Assembly (NCBI GenBank): GCA_036362985.1 | Contig: JAYGXS010000007.1 | Coordinates: 22,674,627 to 22,738,626, forward strand | Length of the DNA: 64,000 nt | Source of the DNA: Ligula intestinalis | Taxonomy: Eukaryota > Platyhelminthes > Cestoda > Diphyllobothriidea > Diphyllobothriidae | Direction of reading: 5' to 3' | Part shown: positions 1 through 9,930 of the stretch, piece by piece | Layout: every line of letters begins with the position of its first letter | Numbering within the stretch: the first letter of the stretch is position 1 | The notes under the pieces: model-generated | What the model was told of the DNA's origin: nothing | The model's database searches: none | The model's input: the letters and a program-made list of their open reading frames with translations, nothing else | Position numbers and translations under genes: made by a program

Positions 1-394
1 TACAATAGATATGGTCTTAAACCCCTCTGGAAAAGGCGACTCCAAAATGGTTTAACTTACCTATTTAAAATGACACATAATCATAACATCCTTAGCAATA
101 ATATGTTGACAAACCAAAACGGTTCCCGTCTCACTAGAAAAAAACAGCATACGATTCATAATACTAAAGCTAGGACGGCCCAGCGATCAAATTTCTACAC
201 CATAAGATATGCGATCATATGGAATGCCCTACCCAACGATATTCGCAAAAGCCACAGTTAAGCCGAATTTAGAAGGAAGACCAAACAGATCTTCTCAAAT
301 GAAACGACGCATATATTTCTTAATTCAATTCGGACCAAAAGGAATTTAACAGTATAGGAAAGTTTCCACACATTTTGGTACAAACTAGCTTTTC
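1..394 (+). pseudogene. Family A LINE, RT C-terminal fragment
   Basis: The frame encodes the C-terminal end of a LINE RT, with phrases such as GLKPLW, RRLQNGLTYLFK and IWNALPNDIRKSHS that match the better copy at 54553-55109. A UAA stop falls at 259-261, directly after KSHS, where the other copy has Leu. The reading then continues with AEFRRKTKQ-like sequence to about 358 before homology stops near 390. The window edge cuts the 5' side, so the catalytic RT motifs are not visible here. The fragment is non-functional. It is followed directly by a gypsy integrase scrap that replaces part of the family A 3' UTR. Confidence 0.85.
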
Positions 395-810
395 AGACGA
401 CAGTCCTACCAGCTTGTTTACTGGCTTACCGATCCGTGGTAAACGCCACTGCTCATTACACACCATTCTTTCTCACCTGCGGACGGGAGATGCAGCTCCC
501 GGAAGATTTAGTCCTTCCGTCGGCCGCTAAGGTCGAACATGTCGATACGTATGCATCCCGGGTCAGGAAAACCCTGCGCATTGCGTCTGAAGAGGCACGC
601 TTACATCTGCAAGAAAGATAGCGGCATCAGAAAGCGTTTTACGACCGCCTTGCCCATGGGACGCCTTATCAGGGGGGAGATGTTGTATGGGTGCGCAATT
701 ACGCGGCCCCCCTAGGGGTACTAGCCAAATTTAACCCCACTTGTGTCTGCCCGTATGATGTCACTTGGGTGTTGTCGGATACAACATGCCTCATCCGCCC
801 CCCCCAATAT
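395..810 (+). pseudogene. Gypsy-type integrase C-terminal fragment
   Basis: The frame reads ACLLAYRSVVNATAHYTPF, LTCGREMQLPEDL, then RHQKAFYDRLAHGTPY and GGDVVWVRN. This is the end of the Ty3/gypsy integrase core (a region usually reading AYR-SVH-STG-TP--L--GRE) and the start of its C-terminal domain. An in-frame UAG lies at 619-621, and the frame stays open on both sides of it. The catalytic Asp/Asp/Glu residues lie upstream of what is present. No LTR flanks it, so it is an orphan piece embedded in family A sequence and copied in mirror image at 17055-17470. Identity as gypsy integrase is sure; the clade is not. Confidence 0.85.
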
Positions 811-825
811 TCTTTCACAAAAATC

Positions 826-2045
826 TCAACGTTCATAAAAAATATTATAGAGGAAAATAATTTTCTCTACAGCTATACTAAAATATATATTGCTCCTTCT
901 TATAACATATCAGTAGTATGAATGTTAATCATTTTTTAGCAAAAATGTCAATCTCACTTCGATGGGATATTCGAAGAACGAAAGGCCAAGTGTCTTCTGC
1001 CGTCGCACTTGGATGAAAATGGTGCTTCGCAACCAGCTTCTAGGTGCCTCGACCCACCTCAGACATCTGCAACGTCGAAACTATTTATAAAAATCCTGCC
1101 GATGGACAAAGATTGTAATCTGCGTATCGAGCAGACCCATAAATACGGAAGATGTGTAAAGGCACGTGGGATAGAAGCATGTGAGTGACGCGCCGAATGT
1201 TCTCTAAACGCGCCCCATAAGTGGCGCGCGCGAATCTTCCCCGTATTTATAGAACTGATTATGGAATTCAATAACTATTATCATGTTAATATTTGACTTA
1301 ATAATAATAAATAAATAATAATCACTACTATAATTGAACACTGCCTTTGTTTTACTTTATACTACAATGGCCACTCCCTGGATGACCTTGACGGACAAGA
1401 ATAGATAACGAGGCCGACTGAGGACCTGGACCCATCTTCCGGCACGCTTCCATCGTCACTACGGCTGTGCCGTCCAGTCAAGGATTCAACTGCCATTCTT
1501 GTCAAAGACAACATCCCCCTTTAGTTTATTTTTGTATAATGTTCTCCCATTAGATTATTTTTGTATCTAGGAGCTTTAAGACACAATCATCTCAAGTCAC
1601 TGACTTCTCCTTTTGGACTAACTGTCGTATTGGACGCTCGTTAACTCGTTTCCGATACTTGTCTCCGTCCTTTGTCGTCGGCTACGCATTACAGATGCGA
1701 TGTCCTCAGGTGATTAGTTCACCTTCAAACTGACCGCGGCTAAATCCACCTCAGATAAAGAACATGACAGTTTTTCAAGACTCAAAATATTTTTACTATG
1801 AAGAAATAACACGTACAATGTATGGCTATTTTATTTTATATTTTGCTAGCATTGTACCTTAGAAGTCAGGTTTTTTCACTTAAAACAAACTCCACATTTC
1901 GCACACTATTGACCTAGCAAAAAAACAAAACAAAGCCTATAGTGACCGCAAAAGAAGGGGTTTGGGTTATTTTTTTTCCTGCCTTCCGGGGTTTTTGACG
2001 GCGCCGAAGATGTGCTTAACAAATAAACCTTATTATTGTAAACAT
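826..2045 (+). repeat. Family A 3' UTR block, split by a solo LTR
   Basis: It aligns with 55300-55965 and, from about 955 on, with 36708-37232. Shared landmarks are ACGAAAGGCC, GTCTTCTGCCG, CCTCGACCCACCTCAGACATC and the end GACGGCGCCGAAGATGTGC followed by a TTATTA tail. The 54553-55965 copy is a single insertion joining family A RT to this block, so I read the block as the family A 3' UTR and not a separate SINE. In this arm, 539 bp from 1155 to 1693 is an inserted LTR. The terminal hairpin seen at 55802-55880 is present here in a more decayed form. Confidence 0.75.
1155..1693 (-). mobile_element. Solo LTR (539 bp) with GATG target duplication
   Basis: The insert starts TGTAAAGGC and ends GCATTACA, so the termini are TGTAA/TTACA. 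It is flanked by GATG at 1151-1154 and 1694-1697. Removing the insert plus one GATG restores the uninterrupted sequence seen at 36708-37232 and 55432-55965, which proves the insertion boundaries. No internal retroelement genes adjoin it, so it is a solo LTR. Minus orientation is inferred from a TATAAATA box that reads on that strand, followed by a GC-rich inverted segment near 1140-1255. The mirror copy is at 16171-16709. Confidence 0.88.
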
Positions 2046-2387
2046 TTTCTTCTCATAAACAAAAGTTTCTTCTCTAGCTTATTTTGGTCAAATCGCATTC
2101 AATACCTCTATATTTTCAGAGAACCGGGCAAGTTTTTCTCACTGCCGTCTCCTTTTTGATTTTCTCCTAGCTAACTGCATTTGGCATCGATAATGAGCCG
2201 AGATAATATAATTATGTAAACATACTACTCATGATTATTTAGTAGAGTCTATATTTACTATTTACAATAAAGCTACCGCTGCCTGCCTTTCACCTGTGAT
2301 CACGTGAACGACAACAGTTTAAATTTTTCATTTGTATCGATTCATTTTCAGCTTCTTTGTTTCCAATGCGGAGCTCAAAGGGTTTGC

Positions 2388-2850
2388 TTATCGTTTTCCC
2401 AATACAATGCTTTGAACCTTCTTGATTATGTTGACTTCATTCGTGGTCCGGAGTCTGCAAGCACGCATAGCGAGCTGCAGTTCCGGTCGACCAAAGGTTC
2501 CGTAGACTTTAATAAAGCAATCTTCATAAAAGACAGCGAAAGCCCGTTTGAAAAGGTACAGGACTGACATCACAGACTTGGTTACTTGTAAACAGTACAG
2601 CGGGGTTTCAGCGACGTCGTCATCAACATTCCCAAGTCCTTCTGCATGTCTGCCTCTTGCATTTTGATGTCGTTAATGTTATAACGGATGCCTAGGCCGA
2701 GATATCGCCGCCCAATGACGTCCTGTGTGAGTCCCCAAAGAGAGAACACGACATGAAGGCTGCAATGGCAGAAGTCTTTTTTTGTTTAAGGTAAAAACAA
2801 TTTAGGGAAAACAACGTGTGTAATGATGTCCACTGAGCCAATCATATTTC
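2388..2850 (-). pseudogene. Family G LINE RT fragment (thumb region)
   Basis: The minus strand encodes KRAFAVFYEDCFIKVYGTF, then RPELQLAMRACRLRT and NIIKKVQ. This resembles the region after the catalytic core in many LINE RTs (usually FVRP-LEYA---W-P and LEKVQR). Upstream in another frame it reads MQKDLGMLMTT, matching the KDLG motif. Frames are shifted, and no YADD or endonuclease is visible. The mirror copy is at 15125-15476. Bases 2046-2387 and 2851-3088 around it hold no gene that I can recognise. Confidence 0.6.
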
Positions 2851-3088
2851 CCTCGGAGATGGTGACCAGTCCCATTAGTTGTTTGACCCAGTGGATGAAA
2901 GTGGTTTGGACTGTAAATCATTGATCATTTTGACGGCATTTGTACATTCGCCAATGTAGGCCGATCGAAAGCCTGCTTGGGTTGTGACCATGCTTCGTAA
3001 GCTACTGCTTGTTAAGCTGTTCGTTAGGCCCGCCTAACAGTTAAGACAGTAAACCATGGAATTCTCAGAGCAAAGTCAGCCAACTAGT

Positions 3089-5060
3089 CCCAGTCCCAGT
3101 TAGCCTTCTAAAAGCTGAAGCGAATGATATCTTTCCAACTATTCTTTGTAAGGTATTTAATCTTGCTCTTGAGAGCGAAACCTTCCATTCGTTGTGGAAG
3201 GAATCGCACATAATGCCTATTCGCAAGCATGGCCGATCGACCTCATTCGACAACTTTAGGCCAATAAATACACTTCCCGCAGCCTCGAAGATCTTGGAGA
3301 CCTTAATCAAAGAAAAGATGATGCGTCACTTGACAGAGAACAACCTGCTCAATACAGCTCAACATGGCTTTCTCGAGAAACGATCTTGTGACACCTGTCA
3401 GCTCTCTTTCTCTGATTATGTGCTGCAATCTAGAGACAGCGGTTTTGCCACTTATAGCGTCCATTTTGATTTTACTTAGGGCCTTTGATCGGGTCGATCA
3501 TAACCTCCTCCTTCTGAAACTAGCCTCCTTCGGCATAGGCAGCAAGCCACTGAACTTCATATCTTCCTATTTGGGTGCTCGCACACAACGAGCAAAAATT
3601 TCCAATGTTATCTCCAACCCCACGCATGTGAGGAGTGGAGTTATACAGGGTAGTGTACTGGGTCCGCTCCTATTTTGCCTGTTTGTCAACGACGTTTCAG
3701 ATTGTTTTCAGTATGGCAGACCCTTCATGTACGCTGATGATTTACAAGTCGCTTATCGATATAAACCGGCAGATCGCAACATCGTGCTCGAGCTGATAAA
3801 AAAGGATCTTCAGGCCTTCGCCCAGTGGTGTTGCACATGGCGCCTCACCCTTTCATGGCACAAATGTTCCGTTATGGTTGTTGGCGACGATCATCAACCG
3901 GAATTAAGCATTGACGGCCACGAACTAAATGTTCCAGCAGTTATCAAGGATTTGGGCATATCCTACTCTAATAGTCTCAATTTGTCAGAGCACTGTGCCC
4001 TGATAGTCTCGAAAGCACGCCGAACAACCGGATTTATCCTTAGAAATTTTAAGACTATCAATGTTAGAACTAGCCTTTATAATATGTACGTGAGACCTAG
4101 TCTTGAATACTGCTCGCCTCTGTTCAGTCTTCTGCGCACTAGTGAACGGAAGAAAATAGAATCGGTGCAGCACTTCTTCACTAGAAGAGTTTTCACTACA
4201 GAACACCGTAACTTAACCTACCAACAAAGGTGCGAACTTATAAAGCTGGATCCCCTATGGCTTCGTCGATTGCAGAAGGGTCTATTTTTACCGTTTAAAC
4301 TTTTGAATGGTCAAACCTTTAATCCCCTTAGTACAATAAGGCAGCTTGAGCACTCTCGACGCGCCAGTCATCGAGACGTATTTTTATTTCTTCCTATGGC
4401 ACGTACAGTTAAGTACCGGCAATTCTTTTCAGTAAATGCCATATCAATCTGGAATAAGCTGCCCAAAAGTATTAAAACCCAGCAAAACTACCCTATGTTT
4501 AAGAGAACTATAACTAGTTTTCTACATTCAGGACAACTTTCAAGAATTTTTGGTGCTGACTCGGTGGAATCTCTCTTTCACTCTGATGGCGTTCGTGGAC
4601 TTTGAACCCCGCCAGGCTTCATTCTGAAGATGATGCTGCTGAAGCAGCAGCCCGCAGTCTGCTAACCCTTCAGCCGATAGCGCGCAACTTTTGCCGACAA
4701 CCATTGAAGGAAGACTAAGAACACTGTGTTCTTGTGCCAGCCCTCTCCGTCTGGAACTAATGTTTTTAAACGATATGAAACAGTTCTCCTGCTGATGAGT
4801 CAACTAAGCTTACAACTGCACATTTATTCCTTTTGTATCATACCTTTGAAGGCAGGTTTTTTTCACTTGAAACAAACTCCCTATCTCACCCAGTATTGAC
4901 AAAACAAAAAACCTGAAACAAAACCAATACTGGCCGCAACATAGGGAGTTTGTTTTACGTTTTTTCCGGTCTTCGAGGTGTTGGAAGGCGCCCAAGAGGT
5001 GCATTACCAACTCTTTACAATTGCCTGTAAACTGGCATAATAAACATATTATTATTAATA
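3089..5060 (+). pseudogene. Family B LINE copy B1, 5'-truncated RT plus 3' UTR
   Basis: Homology to B4 (48063-51176) starts abruptly at CAGTTAGCCTTCTAAAAGC, inside the RT N-terminal region. The protein shows the fingers (RPINTLPAASKILETL, HGFLEKRSCDTCQLS), motif A (DFT then FDRVDH), motif B (SGVIQGSVLGPLLF) and motif C YADD (3735-3746). One extra base near 3477 shifts the frame between DFT and AFDRVDH, so RT is broken exactly at motif A. The RT ends at 4605. The 3' UTR carries a perfect 15-bp plus 9-bp nested hairpin and ends in an ATT-rich microsatellite tail. No endonuclease or ORF1 is present. It is closest to B4. Confidence 0.92.
4870..4955 (+). promoter_or_regulatory. 3' UTR nested hairpin of family B
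   Basis: AAACAAACTCCCTAT (4870-4884) pairs perfectly with ATAGGGAGTTTGTTT (4941-4955). Inside it, CCAGTATTG (4890-4898) pairs perfectly with CAATACTGG (4925-4933). The element tail follows about 100 bases downstream. A similar but diverged fold is found in B4 (about 50975-51060), B3 (about 27600-27690) and family A (55802-55880). The role is inferred: some LINE RTs recognise a 3' hairpin of their own RNA when starting reverse transcription. Confidence 0.7.
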
Positions 5061-5089
5061 TTATTATTATATAGTAGGATATTGGACTT

Positions 5090-5700
5090 ACTGTTAGTAA
5101 ACGACAATCGTCTGTCCTTCGATCAGTGTTGACGTCAATTTAGATTGGCATGCAATTTTGAGCTTCAGCTTTTATGACACTCCAAGGCGGAATAGCAGTG
5201 GCGACAACAGCGACACCCAAATCCAGTTTGCGGACGCAGTCGTTTACTTACATAATGTATAGTCTACGGTCAATAATAGAGCCATGTGGAACACCACTCG
5301 CCGTCAACTGCTGGCCACCAGTTTGGAAAATTTGAGAGCGGGTATATAGACAGCTTCGAATCCACTTCACGAGCTTTCCTCTAACAACTGTTCAATTCAG
5401 TTTGTGTAAAAGTCGTTGAGTTGGGACATTACAAGATGTCTTCTTGAAGTCAATATAAACTACGTGAAAAAGATTTCCTTCATCAACTGCCCGGGTCCAA
5501 CGTCCCAAACAATAGAGTAACTTTGCCACACAGGACTTGCATCTACGGCATCCATGCTGCGCATAGGATAGTAGTTTACGTTTCGCAAAGAAGCACGTCA
5601 ACTCTCGCTTAATTACTTTTTCAATAATTCTGCAGCAGATCGACCTGCGGCTGATTGGTCCGTAAGTGTTTGTGGATACTGTTATAGCCCAGTTTATTCT
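5090..5700 (-). pseudogene. Family I LINE RT fragment
   Basis: The minus strand reads ISRRSICCRIIEKVIKREL, LLSYAQHGCRRCKSCVA, then FHVVYIDFKKTSCNVP. These are the fingers and motif A of a LINE RT (usually RPISL-S--CKI-EKII, QHGF--G-SC, VY-DF-KAFD-VPH). The motif A aspartate (YIDF) is kept. Downstream remnants of motif B appear in other frames, and no motif C survives. The family is unlike A-E here but resembles H in style. It abuts the tail of B1 on its left and an unidentified segment on its right. Confidence 0.75.
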
Positions 5701-5704
5701 GCGT

Positions 5705-6400
5705 CGTGAGTAGTTATAGCCCAGTAGCTCTGACCCGACTAAAAGGCAGAAGAAGGCAAGGGGCGGTCCTGATAGACAATGGCTGTATTCAGCTGTACAC
5801 AAAGACTGGGGGGGGCGTGAATGTCCGGTTCTCTGGTTCCTGCAGGCCCGTCGGAATTGTCATCAGAGTCGTCGGCAGAGTCGTCCTTTACTCTGTCAAC
5901 TCCGGCATATTTATACGGCTCCGGTCTTTCCAGAATATTCCTAGCGTATGGTGTGCTCCCAGACATTCTGGAATAAACTTGACTGCGCCCACTGCGCCTG
6001 CTATGTGGGTGGTCATTTGGCTCTCTTGGCTCACGGCATATGCGTAGAAGTGGGCGTCTGGCATGACAGCGTGACGCAATCCGGGCGGTCCTTTTCGCCG
6101 ACTGCCGTGAGTGCGCGGGGGCGTCACGTGTGCTCAGGGGGTGCGCGGCCAGCTTGCGGCCATGACTCACATAGCGTGCACTTCTCGTTTCCACAACAGA
6201 TACATTTTTGTGGTTTGACCCGTGCAGATTTATTGTGGACGGGTATGCACCCGGCTTCGAGTATCATAGAAAGCGTTTTAGGTAATTCCTCGTGACATTG
6301 TGACCTTGGCGCGCAACTCGATTTTTCGCAGCTAAGTGAATTTTCAAATTTAAATAGGATTTTATCGTATCCTGTCGACTTTATTGGCATAATTGATGTT
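5705..6400 (-). other. Unidentified segment with a Cys-rich frame
   Basis: Several overlapping minus frames are open. One (6124-6390) contains KPQKCICCGNEKCTLC, with cysteines spaced C-x-C-C-x5-C-x2-C, after a plain N-terminal part. A neighbouring frame (5739-6194) is Arg/Ser/Asp-rich, with an acidic run VKDDSADDSDDNSDG. Cys knuckles are common in retroelement gag/ORF1 and in transposases, but I cannot assign this one, and the frames are interrupted. GC content looks higher than in the neighbours. It lies between RT scrap I and a tandem repeat. It could be part of an element not otherwise seen here. Confidence 0.3.
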
Positions 6401-6479
6401 CATAATTCGAATTTCTAACCCCTAATCCACTCCACAAACCAGTGGTCGTTTTCTTTGACTATAGGTGAAAATATACAGT

Positions 6480-6800
6480 TTTCTACTGTTTCACCCGACA
6501 TAGCCTCCTAGGAATTCTTTGAGATTCAGTCAAAACACGTAATTAAGTACATGAATATTAAATCAGTTTGTATATTTTGAAAGAATTCTCTTTTTCCAAC
6601 AAGAAATAGTGTACACTGGTCGAAATATCAATCCAGATATTTTTCACCCTACATAGCCTCATAATTTCACCCGACATAGCCTCATCTGAATGTTTATTTT
6701 AGATTACAAATTTGAAAAAGATTTCGCAATTTCCAACACGATTCAGTTTACACTTGTTGCAATATCAATCGTGTGAGTTTTCATCCAGCGTAGACTCGTC
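6480..6800. repeat. Degenerate tandem repeat, unit roughly 140-160 bp
   Basis: The phrase TTTCACCCGACATAGCCTC occurs near 6487 and again near 6666, with a variant TTTCACCCTACATAGCCTC near 6644 and a decayed one (TTTCATCCAGCGTAGACTC) near 6779. Each full unit then carries a TTTCCAACA-AAT-GT-TACACT block (near 6593 and 6729), followed by an AATATCAAT block. Two to three diverged units are visible. It may be the edge of a satellite. No coding sequence is recognised from 6400 to 6880. Confidence 0.6.
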
Positions 6801-6879
6801 AATTTCATTTTCTGTATAAGAGAAACTTTCTTGCATTGGCTTGATTAAAAATATATCTAACTGCATATCCTTCTGATAA

Positions 6880-7612
6880 TTTAGACTTAAAAAATTACGG
6901 AAGCAACTTAAGGATCCGTCGTATAGCTCTTTGTCGGTGCACTTAAGGATAGCGCAAACATTTGAATTAGCGCTAAAAATAAGGCTTGCACGAGATAGGC
7001 GTAGAGAGTCCCTGGCACTAAATGATGTTAACTCTTCCAAATCCGTTGCTCAAGTCTTCCGTTTTCGGTCATCCGCTAAGCTTCAGAAAGTCATTCCGCC
7101 TTTACTCGATAGTATTAATCATTTTGTTACAGAGGATTTTGCCAAAGCAGAAATGTTAAATCCCTTCTTCGCCAAGTTCTTTACAATTGAGACTACTGCA
7201 ACTACTGCAATACCTCTGATGTGTGATGCAAATCTCACTTCAATTGATTTCTCACCTACAAGTATTCAAAAAGAAATAGCTCGTTTCAAGAATTCACATT
7301 CAGTCGGGACGGATAACATTCCAAACTCATTTATTAAGCAATTTAGAGATTTTCCTCCTTTACTGAGCAAATTATTTACAATATTTCTCAAAAACGGTTT
7401 TTTCCTGATTCTTGGAAAACTTCTATTGTAATTCCAGTTTTTAAATCTGGTTCCAGATCTGACATTTAAAATTATCGCGGTGTTCATACAACACCTTCTC
7501 TGGCTAAACTGTTTGAAAAATTAATCCCCAATAAAATTACAGATTTTTGCATAAGCAATCAAATATTAAATATATCTCAGCATGGTTTTTTTACCGGACC
7601 AATCTTTTAATC
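6880..7612 (+). pseudogene. Family C-like LINE copy C5, linker and RT N-terminus
   Basis: The frame encodes RLKKLRKQLKD, SVHLRIAQTFELALKIRLAR, SSKSVAQVF and FFAKFFTIET. It then reads KNSHSVGTDNIPNSFIK, the standard LINE start of RT (usually S-GPDGIP). It aligns in order with 38220-38840 of C2 but is clearly diverged. The frame breaks after about 7430, where the reading continues as GSRSDI-NYRGVHTTPSLAKL in another frame and stops at SQHGFFTGP. The catalytic motifs are absent. The 3' tail of C1 in opposite orientation begins directly afterwards, so C1 probably inserted into this older copy. Confidence 0.85.
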
Positions 7613-8504
7613 TCCTCATTTAAATAAATCAATAAATTTTATATTTTAGGCCCGGAGGGCCTCATCATTGCAAACTAAGTGCTGTGGAAAAATAAATACA
7701 AAGTTGAAAAATGCTGCTCTCCATGAAAAAACCACATAGACAGCGGGAGCGTTTAGAAGTTTTGGTAGATTAATTCATATTCACCAACATATCGTCGTTT
7801 TAAAATAGTAGTCAACGCATGGTGAACTAAGGAGGAAGCAGTGAAAAAAAACTCCAACCATTTAAGCTGGGGCGGAGTTCAGCGAACCCCGCTTAAAAAA
7901 ACGTAGGAGAAAAAAAATGCTTCAAAAATTAAGGGGGTTGGTTGAGAGGATTGATTGTAGTGCAAATGAGACAGGACTGTTGATGAGAATGAATGAGGGA
8001 TTGGAAACGCTTCTTGTAATTGGAGAAATCATATAACAGCAGAGGCTGTCATTCACCATTGTTACACCGCCCGACTGGCTTCATGATCAACGATCAGGGA
8101 GATGAGACCGGAGGAGGCCATCGCGGACAACAAAGTCAGGAAGTTGAGGGAACGGCAGCGGTCACCTGATCATCAACGAAACGCCGGAGATGCGAACTTG
8201 TAGACTGCGGAGTTTAGAGACGAGCTGGTGAAAATAGCAGAACCGCCACGAGCATGACTAAAGACCAAGAAGCCTATCGTCAGGCTTGTAAAACGGAGAA
8301 TGGAGAAAACGGCAATGCTGACTGGACAGAGAAGTGGACGAAACATCGTTGCAAATAGCACTCAAAGGAGGAAGAAATAGACATGTATGGAAAAAATTTT
8401 GATATAAACGTAACCACCTCAGATACCAGGGGGACCCTTTTCAAAGTCCAAAAGTTGTGTGTTTGGGAAGGAGACGGATAAAAAGGACTTTATATCTTCC
8501 GAAG

Positions 8505-9930
8505 TTAAGTGTTTACGTAATTTGACTTTAAAACTGCTAAGTTAGACGACAGCCTAATTTCGAGGGGAATATTATTCCAGAGGAAGGCATATTTGGAGGC
8601 AAAGAAGTGAGAATGGTTCGAAGTGGAGCTTAAGGGGGGTGCAATAATCCTGGAGGAATTACGAGTGGCATCAAGTCTATCTGCGGGAATGAGAGCGTTG
8701 ATTCGTGGAAGGTTAGGGGTAGAGTTAACGCGAAAGAGGAAACAGAGGCCCACTTCGGGTCTTCTGACCCAAAGAAATGTCATGTTCGCTAACTGACATC
8801 TTTCCGAATAAGAAAGAGTGGATCGAGACAGAGCGCATATTTTGCGAGTAAATACCCTCTGTACATTTTCAATCTTACCGCGGTCCGAAGCATTCATTAG
8901 ACCAAAGAGGAGACAGCAGTATTCTAGGATGGGTAGAACATACATACGATAAAGTTTTAACTTAATTTCCAGCAGGAAGAAATTGTGTGATCTAAAACCA
9001 CATATCTGTGCAGCCTTCGCAGATATTCGATCCGCATGAGGCGACAATGTTAGTTTATTTGTGTAGCTTAGACCTAAGTCTTTTATATTTGATCTTTCTA
9101 AAAGTGAAGTATTTTGAAAGACTAGGGGACGAGGAAGCTTGGCGGGACCGAAACGCATGAAACTACACTTGGATGGAGAGAATTCCATCTGCCAGGTAGC
9201 ACTCCAACGTGAGAGTGTAAGTAGGTCCGCATTTATTTTATCATAGCATATACTTGCCGTGTCCTTAGAAAATGAGTATATGCATTTGAGGTGGTCTGCA
9301 TAAATGAGATTGTGTGAATTGTTTAGAACAGTCGAAATTTCGTTTATGTATATAATGAAGAGTAAAGGAAAAACGCCGCTCGTGATCAGCTGAGAATTGG
9401 AGTAACTATTACCTACTAGGACCTTCTGGCTGCGGTTAGACAAGAAGAAACCGATGAAGTCGAGGAGAGGGGGACGGATGCCAATGGCTTCCAATTTTAC
9501 CAGAAGCCGTTTGTGCGGTACCTGGTCGAAGGCTTTGCTTACGTCAAAGAAGATAACAAACACGAATTGCAGCTCATTACGGAGGGAAGTGACGTGGTTA
9601 AGAAAAGCTCAGGGACACGTCTCACATGATTCTCCGGGTAGAAATGCATGCTGCAAGTCACTTAAAAGCTTATTCTTTAGGCAAAAATCGAGAATTTGAT
9701 TAAAAATTATCTTCTTCAGAAGTTTAGCTAGGGCCGGGGTTTATGAACACCGCGGTAGTTATTTATGTCTGAACGAGATCCTGATTTAAAGACTGGAAGA
9801 ATAATGGATGTCTTCCAAGTGTCAGGAAAGTAACCATTTAAGAGATAGACTGAAAATTCATGGCTAAGTAATTTGGGAAAGGTCGACACTCTTTTGATAA
9901 CTGAATTGGGGATACCATCAGTTCCCAAAG
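8505..9930 (-). pseudogene. C1 reverse transcriptase domain (defective)
   Basis: The start reads LGTDGIPNSVIKRVSTFPKL, then LPVFKSGSRSDINNYRGVH. Frames are shifted between 9728 and 9563. Motif A is FFDVSKAFDQVPHKRLLVKL with its Asp kept. At motif B only SGVFPLLFIIYINE remains, because about 20 bases coding the QG-VLG part are missing. Motif C (9291-9302) is YADH instead of YADD. The thumb follows (EYCCLLFGLMNASDRGKIENVQRVFTRK in the standard place) and ends LAVLKSNYVNT at 8505. Because motifs B and C are both damaged, this copy cannot be catalytic. The downstream 0.9 kb is 3' UTR. Confidence 0.88.

Larger units (their letters stand above)
1..4914 (+). repeat. Left arm of a ~4.9 kb inverted repeat
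   Basis: Read forward, this segment matches the reverse complement of 12951-17862 along its whole length. Base 1 pairs with 17862 and base 4914 with 12951, so the coordinate sum drifts only from 17863 to 17865. The same modules occur in mirrored order: family A RT end, integrase scrap, family A 3' UTR with a solo LTR, G RT scrap, family B RT. Differences are scattered single bases and small indels. The arm probably continues left of the window, because arm 2 continues past 17862 in the same family A frame. It may also continue into the 12851 gap. Confidence 0.95.

Noticed and set aside
2304..2567. An 87-codon frame on the plus strand (MNDNSLNFSFVSIHF start), repeated at 15297-15560.
   Set aside because: It lies opposite the G-type RT fragment, whose minus-strand reading matches known RT patterns. 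The plus frame matches nothing I recognise.
3065..3310. Open frames on the strand opposite the RTs (for example 3065-3310, 4540-4803, 13062-13325, 14554-14799) recur in several places with the same protein.
   Set aside because: They recur only because the RT on the other strand recurs. They are antisense shadows without motifs of their own.
4786..4830. CTGCTGATGAGTCAACT in the family B 3' UTR looks like a hammerhead ribozyme core (CUGAUGAG).
   Set aside because: The required GAAA after stem II is absent in all B copies, and stem II would be only three base pairs. Not a hammerhead by sequence.
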